IMG/VR virus record: IMGVR_UViG_3300032050_000315
Location: 1-40,271 of that record
Length of the DNA: 40,271 nucleotides
Direction: 5' to 3' (one strand)
Source: a virus
Shown: piece by piece, positions 7,390-17,051 of the stretch
Position numbering within the stretch: position 1 is the stretch's first letter
How the letters are laid out: the number at the start of each line of letters is the position of its first letter
The notes under the pieces: generated by a model
What the model was told of the DNA's origin: nothing
Databases searched by the model: none
The model's input: only the letters and a program-made list of their open reading frames with translations
Made by a program: the position numbers and the translations under genes

Positions 7390-8397
7390 TTAAGCAATGC
7401 TTGAAGCGGACTCAATGCGGTATAGTGCATCGTTGCGGTATACTGCGTGTCCTAGAACACCGTACCAACCGATTGGACGCTGACGCATCAAACGGTCAAC
7501 GACTGGACCAATAACCACGTGTGGTTCTTCGGCTACAGCCTCAGCAAGTGCTTGCTGTCCTGCAATGAAGGTGCGGTAAACAGTTGTGCTGTCACCATCT
7601 GCAGCCTTCTTTAGACGAGGAGACTCAATGAAGTATGCACCTTCAAACTGACCAATTTCGCCAGCCCAGATTGCATCATTGCTCTGGTACTCGTGTGGGT
7701 TACGCCATGAAGCAGCACCAGTTTCGGCACGAAGGTCGTGGGAAACTTCTGGGTGAATACCACACCAGTAAAGTGAACCCTTACGTCCGTTAGCCTTGTT
7801 GGTACGCAACTTAGCAACAGCCTTGCGGATATCAGCAGCAGAGATTGTGTCATCTGCAGTGATGCCTGAGGTTGTTGTTGCGGTAGTTGTTCCACCAGTT
7901 GCGTATAGAACATTGGTTCCTGCTAGAAGAGCGGTCTGAGCCAACTCGTCAATGCTATCAGCCATGTTGAATGCAATGATGTTTGCAACTGCTGGGTCAA
8001 CATCAGCAAGTGACATCAACTGTAGTTTACGGCTTACTAGAGTAGCGTTACCGTATTCGTTTAGTGTTACAGTCACAATGTCTGGAGTTGACAGAGCAAC
8101 TGCTGCTGGGTCAACTTCTTCCGACAATGCTGTTGTTGCTTGAGCCATGTCGTTGTAAATCTGTAGTGCTACAGATGAACCAGGCATTGCCTGACGTGCT
8201 GGCTTCTTGTCTGCTACTGAACGTAGCAACGGGGTTGCACGAAGTTCAAATTCAACAAGGCGGTCGTATGCCTTCTGAACTAGACCTGCGGCGTTTGATG
8301 GGGTGAATGTTCCAACGTTGTTGGCGGACGAGTACTGTCCACCACCAAGACCACCATTGGTATTGGCGGAACCACCCGATAAGCCTGTTACAGCCAT
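7390..8397 (-). CDS. Major capsid protein, N4-gp56-like (335 aa)
   Basis: After a Gly/Asn/Ser-rich N-terminus, the segment AYDRLVEFELRATPLLRSVAD...KKPARQAMPGSSVALQIYND and ATTALSEEVDPAAVALS...VTVTLNEYGNA is the characteristic pattern of N4-gp56-type HK97-fold capsid proteins (E-loop and P-domain region). Length fits that family. It follows the scaffold gene, as expected for assembly modules. The start at ATG 8397 has AAGGAAT upstream. The hairpins before (9011) and after (7342) the scaffold-capsid pair hint at separate dosing of these mRNAs. Confidence 0.88.
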   Translation of the reverse strand: MAVTGLSGGSANTNGGLGGGQYSSANNVGTFTPSNAAGLVQKAYDRLVEFELRATPLLRSVADKKPARQAMPGSSVALQIYNDMAQATTALSEEVDPAAVALSTPDIVTVTLNEYGNATLVSRKLQLMSLADVDPAVANIIAFNMADSIDELAQTALLAGTNVLYATGGTTTATTTSGITADDTISAADIRKAVAKLRTNKANGRKGSLYWCGIHPEVSHDLRAETGAASWRNPHEYQSNDAIWAGEIGQFEGAYFIESPRLKKAADGDSTTVYRTFIAGQQALAEAVAEEPHVVIGPVVDRLMRQRPIGWYGVLGHAVYRNDALYRIESASSIA

Positions 8398-8428
8398 GAT
8401 TATTCCTTAGGGTTAGATTGATTTGCGA

Positions 8429-8920
8429 TTATTCTACGCCTTGACTGTAGAGGAAGTTTAGTAACTCCTCTGCAGAGCCAGCGTTATTCATGATGTTGAA
8501 CGCATCATTAACATCATCTGGAGAAATAGCCCCAGATGTTACTGCATCTATTTGACGCAAAGCAGCCATGTCATTGACATCAACTGCTGATTGTTGTACA
8601 GGTGCAGCAACACCAAATAAGTCACCATTGTCAGTCAGCCAGTTACTGATGCTGTCCGAGGACAGTTCAATATCTGCTGGAATGAATTTGGCAACCTTTG
8701 GGTTGACACCTTTCTCCGCCAAGACTTGGCTGATTGTTGCTTCCCGTTGGAACTTGCGCAAACTTTCCAATTCGGCTTGCAGTTCTTTGAGTTGCTTGTC
8801 TTTCGCACGTTCTGCACGTCTGACTTTCTTTAGGACATCATCAGATGAACCACGTGATGGTTCGTCCGAGTAATCCTCAAACTCTAAGTCATCGTCCCAG
8901 TCTTGATTATTGTTGCTCAT
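8429..8920 (-). CDS. Capsid scaffolding protein (163 aa)
   Basis: An acidic N-terminus (DWDDDLEFEDYSDEP) is followed by a strong coiled coil (DDVLKKVRRAERAKDKQLKE...SLRKF) and a helical C-terminus. An acidic, coiled-coil protein immediately upstream of the capsid gene is the classic scaffold arrangement. I chose ATG 8920 (MSNNNQ) because AGGGAG lies just upstream; an in-frame ATG at 8965 would add 15 residues (MRHVRTTTNVREIVA) of unlikely composition. Confidence 0.75.
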   Translation of the reverse strand: MSNNNQDWDDDLEFEDYSDEPSRGSSDDVLKKVRRAERAKDKQLKELQAELESLRKFQREATISQVLAEKGVNPKVAKFIPADIELSSDSISNWLTDNGDLFGVAAPVQQSAVDVNDMAALRQIDAVTSGAISPDDVNDAFNIMNNAGSAEELLNFLYSQGVE

Positions 8921-8976
8921 CGCAACTATCTCCCTTACATTAGTTGTTGTTCGTACATGTCTCACTCCTACACAGG

Positions 8977-9037
8977 GGTATGTAGGTTGGTATGTACTAC
9001 CGCTCTTTTACTCGGTGGGGGCGGTCAATCCACCGAG
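8977..9037 (-). promoter_or_regulatory. Leader of scaffold-capsid mRNA: hairpin plus 12-bp direct repeat
   Basis: CTCGGTGG (9011-9018) pairs with CCACCGAG (9030-9037) around an 11-base loop, five bases past the stop of the upstream gene. GGTATGTA occurs twice (8977-8984 and 8989-8996), 12 bp apart. At 121 bp this is the largest spacer inside the structural operon. A transcription end or RNA-processing site and an activator-type binding site for boosted capsid expression are plausible, but I see no convincing -35/-10 pair on the minus strand. Confidence 0.4.
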
Positions 9038-9041
9038 AGTT

Positions 9042-9929
9042 TTATACTTGCTTCTTGCGACTTAGTGAACCAGTGGTGATACCTGTTTGACCACCAAACT
9101 GTGCACGAGCCTGTGAACGAAGACGCTTAGCAGAAGCGGATTCTGTACCAGTTCCAAGTGCTTCTGCTTCAAGTTCAGACTGTGTTGGTGCTTCTCCACC
9201 AAACATACGTGCAGCCTGTTGAATACCAGTACGCTCACGAGCAACCTGTTGCAATCCCTTGGCTGCTATTTCACGGGTAACTCCACGCTTTTGAAGTTCA
9301 GAAACATCAGAGGCTAGACTTATACCAGCAGTTGCTGCTTCAGTTAAAATTTCAGCCTGACCAAATCTCTGCTTTTGTGACAACGCATCGGTTGTTCCAG
9401 TAAGTAAAGCATCAGCCAAATCTTCGTCATTTGCTGCAGGAAAGAACTTTTTAATTTGTTCTTTAAGCCCAGCATCTGCACCCTTAACGGCGAACAAGGC
9501 ATTGTTGATTCTATCTTCAACTTCACCTACTGAGTTTCCACCTTCAATAAACTTCTTAATGCTGTCGGTCTTTGCATACTTCTTGAACTCTGGCACAGCG
9601 AGTAATCTAGAACGATATTCATTTTCTGCAGTAATGTAGTCAGAGATTGAAGAGTATGGTGCTTCAAAGCCACCTTCAATAGCATCCTTGTTAGCCTTTA
9701 ACATCGCAGAAAAACGATTGGTGAACTGTGGTGGTGCCTTCTCTGACTTTAATATTAAGTCAGGAATAATACTTTGGTCTACACCAGCATCCATCTGTGG
9801 CTTAGCAAGATTAAATAGTTCCTGAATCCAACTTTGATTTTCTTCGGCAGCAACATCAATATTAATCAAAGATAGGTAAGCCTTGAATACATCAATGTTG
9901 TTTTTGTATGCTGTTAATTCGTCAGCCAT
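9042..9929 (-). CDS. Internal virion or structural protein (295 aa)
   Basis: The sequence is almost wholly alpha-helical, charged and without enzyme motifs (for example YKNNIDVFKAYLSLIN, LKEQIKKFFPAANDEDLADAL), ending in a basic, Gly/Ser-rich tail (RLRSQARAQFGGQTG...RKKQV). It begins one base within the stop of the 408-aa gene, forming a coupled trio with that gene and the 1904-aa gene. By position and composition it is probably an ejected inner-head protein, comparable in role but not in sequence to T7 gp14-gp16 (inference). Confidence 0.55.
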   Translation of the reverse strand: MADELTAYKNNIDVFKAYLSLINIDVAAEENQSWIQELFNLAKPQMDAGVDQSIIPDLILKSEKAPPQFTNRFSAMLKANKDAIEGGFEAPYSSISDYITAENEYRSRLLAVPEFKKYAKTDSIKKFIEGGNSVGEVEDRINNALFAVKGADAGLKEQIKKFFPAANDEDLADALLTGTTDALSQKQRFGQAEILTEAATAGISLASDVSELQKRGVTREIAAKGLQQVARERTGIQQAARMFGGEAPTQSELEAEALGTGTESASAKRLRSQARAQFGGQTGITTGSLSRKKQV

Positions 9930-11155
9930 TACGCTCCGCCTCTAAATGCTCTAACAAAAGATAGACCAAGGTCTGCTGCTTCTCTCTTTGCTGTGGTTGT
10001 GCTATTAAACTCACTCATCTGACGAACCATTTGGTTCACAGTTCCCATATCTGGAAGTGCATCTGAACCAATAATCTTTTGCATAATGCCATCAGTTAGT
10101 TTTATTGAGTTAGGAGTTTTATCTAGCATTCCTTCAATAAAGTTTGTGTATGGAGTAAGTGCTTCTTTAACTGTTAATCCTTTTAATAGGTCAGGAGTTT
10201 TGTCGTTGCGCAACTTATCCGATAGCGGCTTAAACAGATTGATTGCTTCTTCCTTGTAGGAACCAAGCACATCGTTTAAGTTTTCTCCCTTTATGACACG
10301 AAGAACATCACGATTAATTGTCTTGATATTTTTAACTAATCCCATGTCATTGGCATACTGTTCAATCTGACTTTGAATACCAAATGCATCACCCATAAGT
10401 TTTGCGTCTGGGTCTTTTTGCAAGTCTGACTTTAATGTTTCGTAAAGGAAGTCTTGCTTAAATTTATCTTCGGAGAATCCAGCACCCTTACCCTGCTGTG
10501 CTTGCTTTGTAGCAGCCCTCTGACCTGCAATTAACTTCTTGTAGAAGTTTTCCTTTTCCTGCTTTGTAGCAGAGCGACCAAAGGTAGTTGAGATTGCGGA
10601 CTCAATAAAGAAGTCAGCATCTGCACGAGAGGTGCCAATAAACTTTGGAGCCTGAGAGCGGTATCCACTTGCTCCTGCTCCAGTTCCTGCTGGAAGTTCA
10701 TTTGCTTGCTGCTGAAAACCAGCAATGACATTCCAAGGAGTTGTGTTTGCATTTGCAGCATCTTCAACAATTTGCTCCCAGAAAGAGTTTAATGTTTTCT
10801 TTCCGTAGGTAGCCTTGCCCCATGATTCATAAGCAGACTTGACAAATGAATATTCAGGTACTGAAGGACTCAGATAGTCCTTGGCATCACCAATCGTGCG
10901 GAAAGAAAGCGTCTGACCGTAGGAACCTTCATTCCAAAGAATGTCTGTTGGTTCTCTTCTGGAGCCGAACTCATTACCTTTAAATTTAATTCCGCTACCA
11001 GTCTTGGCTTTATTGCCGCCTTGATTTGGAACATAACTAAATCCACCAGGTGCTTTTGATTGCGTTGGAGTAGGAGTTGGCGTAGGTGTCGGAGTAAACT
11101 TAGGTTTAGGGTTACTCGTTTTACCTGGTCCTGCTGGACCTGACATTTCGCTCAT
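9929..11155 (-). CDS. Internal virion or structural protein with PT-repeat N-terminus (408 aa)
   Basis: Residues 1-60 are disordered: a Thr-Pro repeat (FTPTPTPTPTPTQ) and Gly/Lys-rich sequence. The remainder is helical, with conserved-looking aromatic stretches (FVKSAYESWGKATYGKKT, DADFFIESAISTTFGRSATK). FGRSATKQE is reminiscent of small domains in phage internal proteins. It lies between the giant protein and the 295-aa protein with one-base overlaps at both ends. Likely an inner-core or ejection protein; no catalytic motif seen. Confidence 0.55.
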   Translation of the reverse strand: MSEMSGPAGPGKTSNPKPKFTPTPTPTPTPTQSKAPGGFSYVPNQGGNKAKTGSGIKFKGNEFGSRREPTDILWNEGSYGQTLSFRTIGDAKDYLSPSVPEYSFVKSAYESWGKATYGKKTLNSFWEQIVEDAANANTTPWNVIAGFQQQANELPAGTGAGASGYRSQAPKFIGTSRADADFFIESAISTTFGRSATKQEKENFYKKLIAGQRAATKQAQQGKGAGFSEDKFKQDFLYETLKSDLQKDPDAKLMGDAFGIQSQIEQYANDMGLVKNIKTINRDVLRVIKGENLNDVLGSYKEEAINLFKPLSDKLRNDKTPDLLKGLTVKEALTPYTNFIEGMLDKTPNSIKLTDGIMQKIIGSDALPDMGTVNQMVRQMSEFNSTTTAKREAADLGLSFVRAFRGGA

Positions 11156-14100
11156 TATTTAATCCTCGCTAGTTCGCCATCTGAAAGTAGTGGGTCCCTC
11201 TTTAGGTAGTACTTTGCTATTGGTTCAAACGTTGGTTCCCACGCAATCAACTGATTAAGTAAATCTTCCTTCTGGGCAACAAGGTCATCAAAGGCATTAG
11301 TGTTGTAGATGTTTGTCTTTTCGTTATCTGATATACTCAGACGTTCTTCAACCATTGGCTTGCGGTACTCCATGTAGTAATACAAAGCCTCTAGTGCACG
11401 ATTGTTTTTAACAATAGTGTTGACATACTTCTCGTCACCCATGGCTTCAAGAATAATCTGAGTATTTAGGTTTGACTTACCCATATCAAAGATTGCGCTT
11501 TCCTTAGCCCAGATAGGATTACGCTTTGCCAATCCTTCTTCTGCAGCCTTTAGGTCATCGCCATAGATATTCTTAAACTCTTTTGAGCCAGGAATAATAC
11601 CGTTGCTTTCAGCCTCAGACTCATACTTATCCAGCAGGGTAAAGTATTCGTCATAACCCATATCAACAGCCATAGCACGTTGTTCAGCCTCACGGTTTAC
11701 ATTTCCACGCTTGACCTTTAGTTGATACAGTTTTGCATTTGCTGTTTCGGAGAAGTCTTTGTTCCTATCTCCGATGTTAAACAACATGCCAACAACTTTA
11801 TTGTCTGGTGTTACATCTTTACCCATTGACGCTTGAGTTAATCTAGCCCATAGGTTTTTATTGTTATTGATAGCCTTAACTGTTTGTGGAGTTGCTATCA
11901 CACCAAATGGATTAGTCTCACGTGTATTGCCTTCAGCAATAGATAGCGTGTAGGAACCGTATCTTTCAACAGAACCATCGGCTGCAATCTTAGTGTTATC
12001 AATCATAAAGCGGTACTTGCCCTCTTCATAACCGTACATATCCTGGTACTGACGAAGTTCTCTTGCCTTGATGTCCGCATACTTTTCTATCTTTACGGAA
12101 CCAACAGGACCAACAAACGAAAGGAATGCTTCCCACATGTTCTCTTGGATAGTAAGACCAATAGCCTGTTGTGTTAAATCAGCAATAGTTGAAATCTGGT
12201 CAAGATAGTTGATGTCAGAATCTACACCATCAACAACTTGCTTGTTGGCAAAGTCTTCGTATAGGAACTTAAAGTTCTTATTAACTCCAGCAGCGAAACG
12301 ATTTGCTGCTGATGGGTCCAAGAAACCAGTAACATTGTTCGCCAATGGAGTATCTTCAGACGCAGTTAATACAGAACGCATCCATGCGTTTGGATTAATC
12401 AAGAAGTTAAAGAACTTATCACGCTCAGATACTGGTGCTCCAGTCTTAACGTAACCAGCAAACAAGTCACGAACCTTATTTGGGTCTACACCAAACTTAA
12501 TTAGCAGTGGCTCTGGGTCTACTGGTGAACCAGATAGCGCAAGCAGTGTGCCACTTGCCGCAAAGTCATAAACTGGTGCACCAAACTCTGGCATGATTGG
12601 ATAGAAACCATTGTTAATTAGGTCGTATGTTCCAAGGGATGCTGACATTCTGTCACCCTCAGTCATTCCCATTTTGGAAGCAACTGTCTCAGGTAAAGTA
12701 AACTTTACTGCTGCACCCTTAGGGTCAAACGGATTAACAAACTCTACATCTTTTCCGTCTTCATTCTCTACGTCAAAGACACGAGATGGAGATGACCAGA
12801 TTAGGAAGTAGCGTGGAATTGCTTGTGGGTTTCTAGCGGCATAACCAAACCAGAATCGGTTTGAGTTCTGCTTAGCCATCCAGAATGGAGAGAACAAACG
12901 CAGCGTTTCTGCTGGGTCAGTCTTGCGCTGTACGGAATATAGACGTTCCATTACAGTCTTGTAGGCAGCACGATGTGCTGATTCACGCAACTTATCTGAG
13001 TTAGCATTAATCCAATCGTCACTGCGACCAGATTCTTTCCATAGTGTTGCTATTCTTCTGGACTCTGCTTGGTACATCATTCTGTAGATTGGGTTCTTTA
13101 CAGCCAAATCTTCTGGTTTTGTTCCAATGATTTCAAATAGTTTCTGTACACCACGTTGCCATAGGTTACCAGTTTCTTCTTCAAGGACGTTTCCAGTAAC
13201 ACTGACACGTTGACGCTCAGGAATAGCATTCATGTCTTCGGAAGTTAGTTTGCCTTCAACAGCCTTTGCACGTAAACCAGGTATTAATTGACCTGACTCT
13301 TCAGCAATAATTCCAGTTCCAGGAATAACTTCACCACGGCGAGTTAGGATGTAGTTACCTGCATCATCAACTAATGGAGCAATAACACGACCATCAATAC
13401 CAAAACGTGGCAATGTTCCTTCTAGGAACAAAGCATTGTTTTGTACCAAGTAACTAATTGGGTCGTTAATGTCATACTTGTTATCAAGATTGCTAATTGT
13501 AATAGCCATTAACTCACGCCATTTAACAGCCTCAGGGTCATTTGACTTAGCCCACGCTGTTACCTGTGCAATCGCTGCTGGGTCTGCAGTATCAAGGGTA
13601 GTTAACTTCTTGGCTACTGCATCACGCATTTGACGGTTAGCATAGTCTGCAGCAATAGGTGCCCATTCCGTATTTACAGTAGCAGCAGTCTGATTGCCTT
13701 CTCTTGGAACAACATTGAACGGAGATACTACGTCTTGACGCACACGTCCGTTAAGGATGTTGCCAATTATCACACGGTCTGCACCAAACACGGTAGCAAG
13801 TACGGTATTTGCGGAACTAATTTCCTTGCGCATCATATCGCCAACAATTCCAGCAAATGAATCGTCCATCATCAAGCCACTCTTAGTAACTTGGAACTCA
13901 CCTTCACCGTATCGCTCAAGACTGCGCAGAACATCTGTCTTGTTGATTAGGTTTTCAGCCTTGTTTCGTGCTGTTGCTTTTAAGATTGCAGCATTGGCGG
14001 TATTCTGAATGGAATAATCCATCTGTCCAAGCATCTTGTACATAAATCCAAGTTGAACCTGAGCACCATTAGGTACAGAGAAGAAGAACTCTTCTTTATC

Positions 14101-16869
14101 AAAGATTGCATTGATGGAATCTTGTTCTTTTCTAATTCTCTTTTGCAATTCTGCAAGAGTATCAAGCACAAAGCGTTCATCAGAAGAGGCTAAAATGTCA
14201 AACGCACCAGCATGGTCACCAGTTACAAACTTTGATAGCAGTTGCTGGTCAACTCCACCTGGAACATTCTGGGAATCTAAGATTCGGTAGCCAAATGTTT
14301 GAGAGAACTCTCGTATCTCATCCATCACTGGTACGGCTGGTCCACGACCTGCAGCATATGTGGTTGCTATATCATCTGCGGAGTTTAAAGCCTGAGTAAA
14401 GGTTGAAAATACTGAGTCGCTAGTACTAAACAAAGCATCAGCAATACGAGAGTTTGATGTTTCTTGTATTTCTTTAAACTCTTCACGGTACTTGTATAGT
14501 AAATACTTTGACTTCTGCGCTTCAAACTTCTTTTCTTTGTTGCCTGTGTAACGTTGCCATAGACCTGAATCAAAAGCAGAGGCTAAAATTTCTCGTGTTG
14601 GTACACCATAGTCACGTGAGTATTCAAGTGAGATAGCAAGACCACGTTGCCAGCCGTCACCTACGTTACGAGTTGCATACTTAAAACTTGCAAGCGTTGT
14701 TGGCTTCCAGTACTGGGTATAGAATGTATCTAAAGCGCTTAGGGATGTGTCCCAGGCTCGCAAACCCTTTTCTGGTACCGATGCAATTTTTTCGGTGTAT
14801 AGCATTTCTCTGGATTTATTGTCAGAGAATATAGCAACAATCTCTTTAGGGTCCATTTCCCTGTAGCGTGGGTTGTTTACAAGTTCATCAAACATAGCCT
14901 GTAACGATGACTTATTGTCACGAACAACTCTAGAGAACTGTCGGATGTCAATACCAAAGTGTACTGCTGGCACCTGAGGTGAGCGTGAAGGTGTCTTTGC
15001 AAAGATTGCTTTTACTTCAGCCTTAGCAGCCTCAATATCTTTTTGTGTAACCTTTGAACCTGGACCACGTTCCTGAGCAATCTGCAGCGCAACTGAATCC
15101 TGGAAGTTTGCAAGTTCCTTTAGGTATACCGCACTTCCAAAGCCATCGTCAATGGTGTAATTCTCATCAACAAGTTTTGTAATCATCGCATTGCGGTGAG
15201 ATGTTGACTTGCTTGCAACAATTTGTACAAGTTCGTTAAATGTCTTTACTTGTTCTGGAGTTGCATTTTGAGGAATTTTAATTTCTTTTTTGATTACGTC
15301 AACAATAACTTTTTCGTCAAGTTCGTCAAATGCTTGTAATTGTTGAGTCTTCTCACGAAGAGAGTAAAAGTTACCGTAAAGTCCACGTTGTTCGTCAGCA
15401 CTCTTACCAGCATACTTTCCATATTGACGTACACGAGCAGCGTACTCAAGATGTGAACGGTCACCAGCAATACCACCAAGGGTTGCATAGTATGCAGGAT
15501 ATTCCTGTAGTACTCCACTTGGACTTATCCAGTTTGTTGCATAAGCAAATGGACCAATGCGCTCAGTCTGCCAGTAGTTTGCATCATTCTTGATTGCGTT
15601 CTTGACTCTACCCTGTTCAATTCTTTTAATGCTTGATACAGTTTGTCTTCCAATGGAACCAACTGGTACTTCAGCAATTACCTCATCAAGTACTTCAAGG
15701 TTAGTGCGAACCGCTTTAACTTCTTCTTTTAGTCCATCTAACTTTGTTACTAAGACATTGCGGCGGTAGTTCTCAAGGGCATTTTTGCGCTGTGAACCAA
15801 TCAGAAATGGACTTGAACCACTTGTTATTGGCTTTCCCTTTAGGTCTGCAATTCTTTGTTTAATGCTTGAAACTTCACCAGTTAGATTGCTTAGTTCTTG
15901 AGCAGTTAAAGTTGTATCGTAAGCAAGTTCATCTATGGTCTTTGGGTCACCAATAGCAACCTTAAGTGTACGTGCTAGAGGCTGGTAGTCTCCAGTATCA
16001 TTGCCGTAACTTGCGGTCTTAGCAATTACATCAGCAAGTGGACGGTTGCCAGCAACCATTGAGTGTCTAGCAATTAGCGGTGAGTTACCAGCATTCTCTT
16101 TTGCAAAACCAACAAATGTTGACCAGTCATTATCAATGTGATTGATTACGGCATCGTCAATGTCTTTAGTTGTCTGAGACATTTTCTTTGAGTTAACTGG
16201 TTTTGTAACATACTTACGTACACCAAATCCAAGTCCAGCACCTGCTATTACACCAGGGTCAAGGTACCAGGCTAGTGCAGTATCACCAGACCAAGTAATC
16301 CAACGCTGGATTCCATGGTCAAAGTATTCAGCAACATCATTCTCATTTGACCAGACAATTTTGTCTGTTCCCTGAGTGCCATTTACATTGTCACCGATGT
16401 ATCCAACAAACGCTTGCATTGGCGATACACCACGTGAGTCTAGCCAAGCCTTACGAAACAGTTCTGGATTTGTTGCAGCCGAAAGCACGTCGTAAGCAAA
16501 GAATGGACCTTTAACATTTTTTGATTCACCAACTGCTTGCTGTTGGTATCCATCATTTGCAGCAAGCATAACCGTTGAAATTGGTCGTTGAACAAGTGTC
16601 TGCCAAGGAAGTAAGAGCGTGTTGTTTGCTTTAACTGCAGCATCATCAACAGCAAATTGTGCTTCATCAGAAATCTGTTGTGCAATTTCAGTAGTCTTCT
16701 GCCCTTGTGCTGCTGTCTTAGTACCAACATAACCAAAGGTTAGACCCTTTGTTAGACCAGAAGAAATGTCAGATAGACCGCCACTTACAGACTGTGCTAA
16801 ACCATCAATAAACTTTTGAACACGATTACGATTGTCACGCTGGTTATTGTAAATATCAAACATTGACAT
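11155..16869 (-). CDS. Giant internal virion/ejection protein (1904 aa)
   Basis: At 5.7 kb this is one seventh of the genome. The N-terminus has Gly/Ser-rich, amphipathic stretches (LAQSVSGGLSDISSGLTKG) and a region with membrane-like character (DPGVIAGAGLGFGVRKYV). The middle is long-helical with recurrent aromatic clusters (TQYWKPTTLASFKYATRNVG; FSPFWMAKQNSNRFWFGYAA), and the C-terminal third is again helical and charged. No lytic transglycosylase, peptidase or nuclease motif is evident. Size, helical content and placement between portal and scaffold match the large DNA-ejection proteins of podoviruses (such as T7 gp16 or N4 vRNAP-sized proteins in position only). Its start overlaps the stop of the 60-aa gene (TAATG); an in-frame ATG two codons later is equally possible. 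Confidence 0.65.
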   Translation of the reverse strand: MSMFDIYNNQRDNRNRVQKFIDGLAQSVSGGLSDISSGLTKGLTFGYVGTKTAAQGQKTTEIAQQISDEAQFAVDDAAVKANNTLLLPWQTLVQRPISTVMLAANDGYQQQAVGESKNVKGPFFAYDVLSAATNPELFRKAWLDSRGVSPMQAFVGYIGDNVNGTQGTDKIVWSNENDVAEYFDHGIQRWITWSGDTALAWYLDPGVIAGAGLGFGVRKYVTKPVNSKKMSQTTKDIDDAVINHIDNDWSTFVGFAKENAGNSPLIARHSMVAGNRPLADVIAKTASYGNDTGDYQPLARTLKVAIGDPKTIDELAYDTTLTAQELSNLTGEVSSIKQRIADLKGKPITSGSSPFLIGSQRKNALENYRRNVLVTKLDGLKEEVKAVRTNLEVLDEVIAEVPVGSIGRQTVSSIKRIEQGRVKNAIKNDANYWQTERIGPFAYATNWISPSGVLQEYPAYYATLGGIAGDRSHLEYAARVRQYGKYAGKSADEQRGLYGNFYSLREKTQQLQAFDELDEKVIVDVIKKEIKIPQNATPEQVKTFNELVQIVASKSTSHRNAMITKLVDENYTIDDGFGSAVYLKELANFQDSVALQIAQERGPGSKVTQKDIEAAKAEVKAIFAKTPSRSPQVPAVHFGIDIRQFSRVVRDNKSSLQAMFDELVNNPRYREMDPKEIVAIFSDNKSREMLYTEKIASVPEKGLRAWDTSLSALDTFYTQYWKPTTLASFKYATRNVGDGWQRGLAISLEYSRDYGVPTREILASAFDSGLWQRYTGNKEKKFEAQKSKYLLYKYREEFKEIQETSNSRIADALFSTSDSVFSTFTQALNSADDIATTYAAGRGPAVPVMDEIREFSQTFGYRILDSQNVPGGVDQQLLSKFVTGDHAGAFDILASSDERFVLDTLAELQKRIRKEQDSINAIFDKEEFFFSVPNGAQVQLGFMYKMLGQMDYSIQNTANAAILKATARNKAENLINKTDVLRSLERYGEGEFQVTKSGLMMDDSFAGIVGDMMRKEISSANTVLATVFGADRVIIGNILNGRVRQDVVSPFNVVPREGNQTAATVNTEWAPIAADYANRQMRDAVAKKLTTLDTADPAAIAQVTAWAKSNDPEAVKWRELMAITISNLDNKYDINDPISYLVQNNALFLEGTLPRFGIDGRVIAPLVDDAGNYILTRRGEVIPGTGIIAEESGQLIPGLRAKAVEGKLTSEDMNAIPERQRVSVTGNVLEEETGNLWQRGVQKLFEIIGTKPEDLAVKNPIYRMMYQAESRRIATLWKESGRSDDWINANSDKLRESAHRAAYKTVMERLYSVQRKTDPAETLRLFSPFWMAKQNSNRFWFGYAARNPQAIPRYFLIWSSPSRVFDVENEDGKDVEFVNPFDPKGAAVKFTLPETVASKMGMTEGDRMSASLGTYDLINNGFYPIMPEFGAPVYDFAASGTLLALSGSPVDPEPLLIKFGVDPNKVRDLFAGYVKTGAPVSERDKFFNFLINPNAWMRSVLTASEDTPLANNVTGFLDPSAANRFAAGVNKNFKFLYEDFANKQVVDGVDSDINYLDQISTIADLTQQAIGLTIQENMWEAFLSFVGPVGSVKIEKYADIKARELRQYQDMYGYEEGKYRFMIDNTKIAADGSVERYGSYTLSIAEGNTRETNPFGVIATPQTVKAINNNKNLWARLTQASMGKDVTPDNKVVGMLFNIGDRNKDFSETANAKLYQLKVKRGNVNREAEQRAMAVDMGYDEYFTLLDKYESEAESNGIIPGSKEFKNIYGDDLKAAEEGLAKRNPIWAKESAIFDMGKSNLNTQIILEAMGDEKYVNTIVKNNRALEALYYYMEYRKPMVEERLSISDNEKTNIYNTNAFDDLVAQKEDLLNQLIAWEPTFEPIAKYYLKRDPLLSDGELARIK

Positions 16870-17051
16870 TAGCGCACGCTCACTAGATTACGCTTGTATA
16901 GTTCACCATTGTTCATGGCAACAATTTCATTAATAAATCCATCACGGTCATCTTCGGACTTCCATGGCATTGTCGCTAGTGTCATAACTAGGTCTGGTTC
17001 CTCAACACCAAAGACGTTAAGAAACGATGTTATGTTATTGACCAGTAGCAT
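16869..17051 (-). CDS. Small hypothetical protein (60 aa)
   Basis: ATG at 17051 lies inside the end of the proline-rich gene (17-base overlap), and the stop overlaps the ATG of the giant protein (TAATG). The protein is mildly acidic and helical (LNVFGVEEPDLVMTLATMPW, GFINEIVAMNNGELYKR). Position and coupling support translation; no family recognised. It may be an assembly partner or chaperone of the giant protein (guess). Confidence 0.5.
   Translation of the reverse strand: MLLVNNITSFLNVFGVEEPDLVMTLATMPWKSEDDRDGFINEIVAMNNGELYKRNLVSVR

Noticed and set aside
15330-15593. Plus-strand open frame opposite the giant protein
   Set aside because: The His/Gln/Ser-rich translation is typical of an antisense shadow, and the minus-strand frame is clearly the real gene. 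The same holds for other plus-strand frames across 456-21650.
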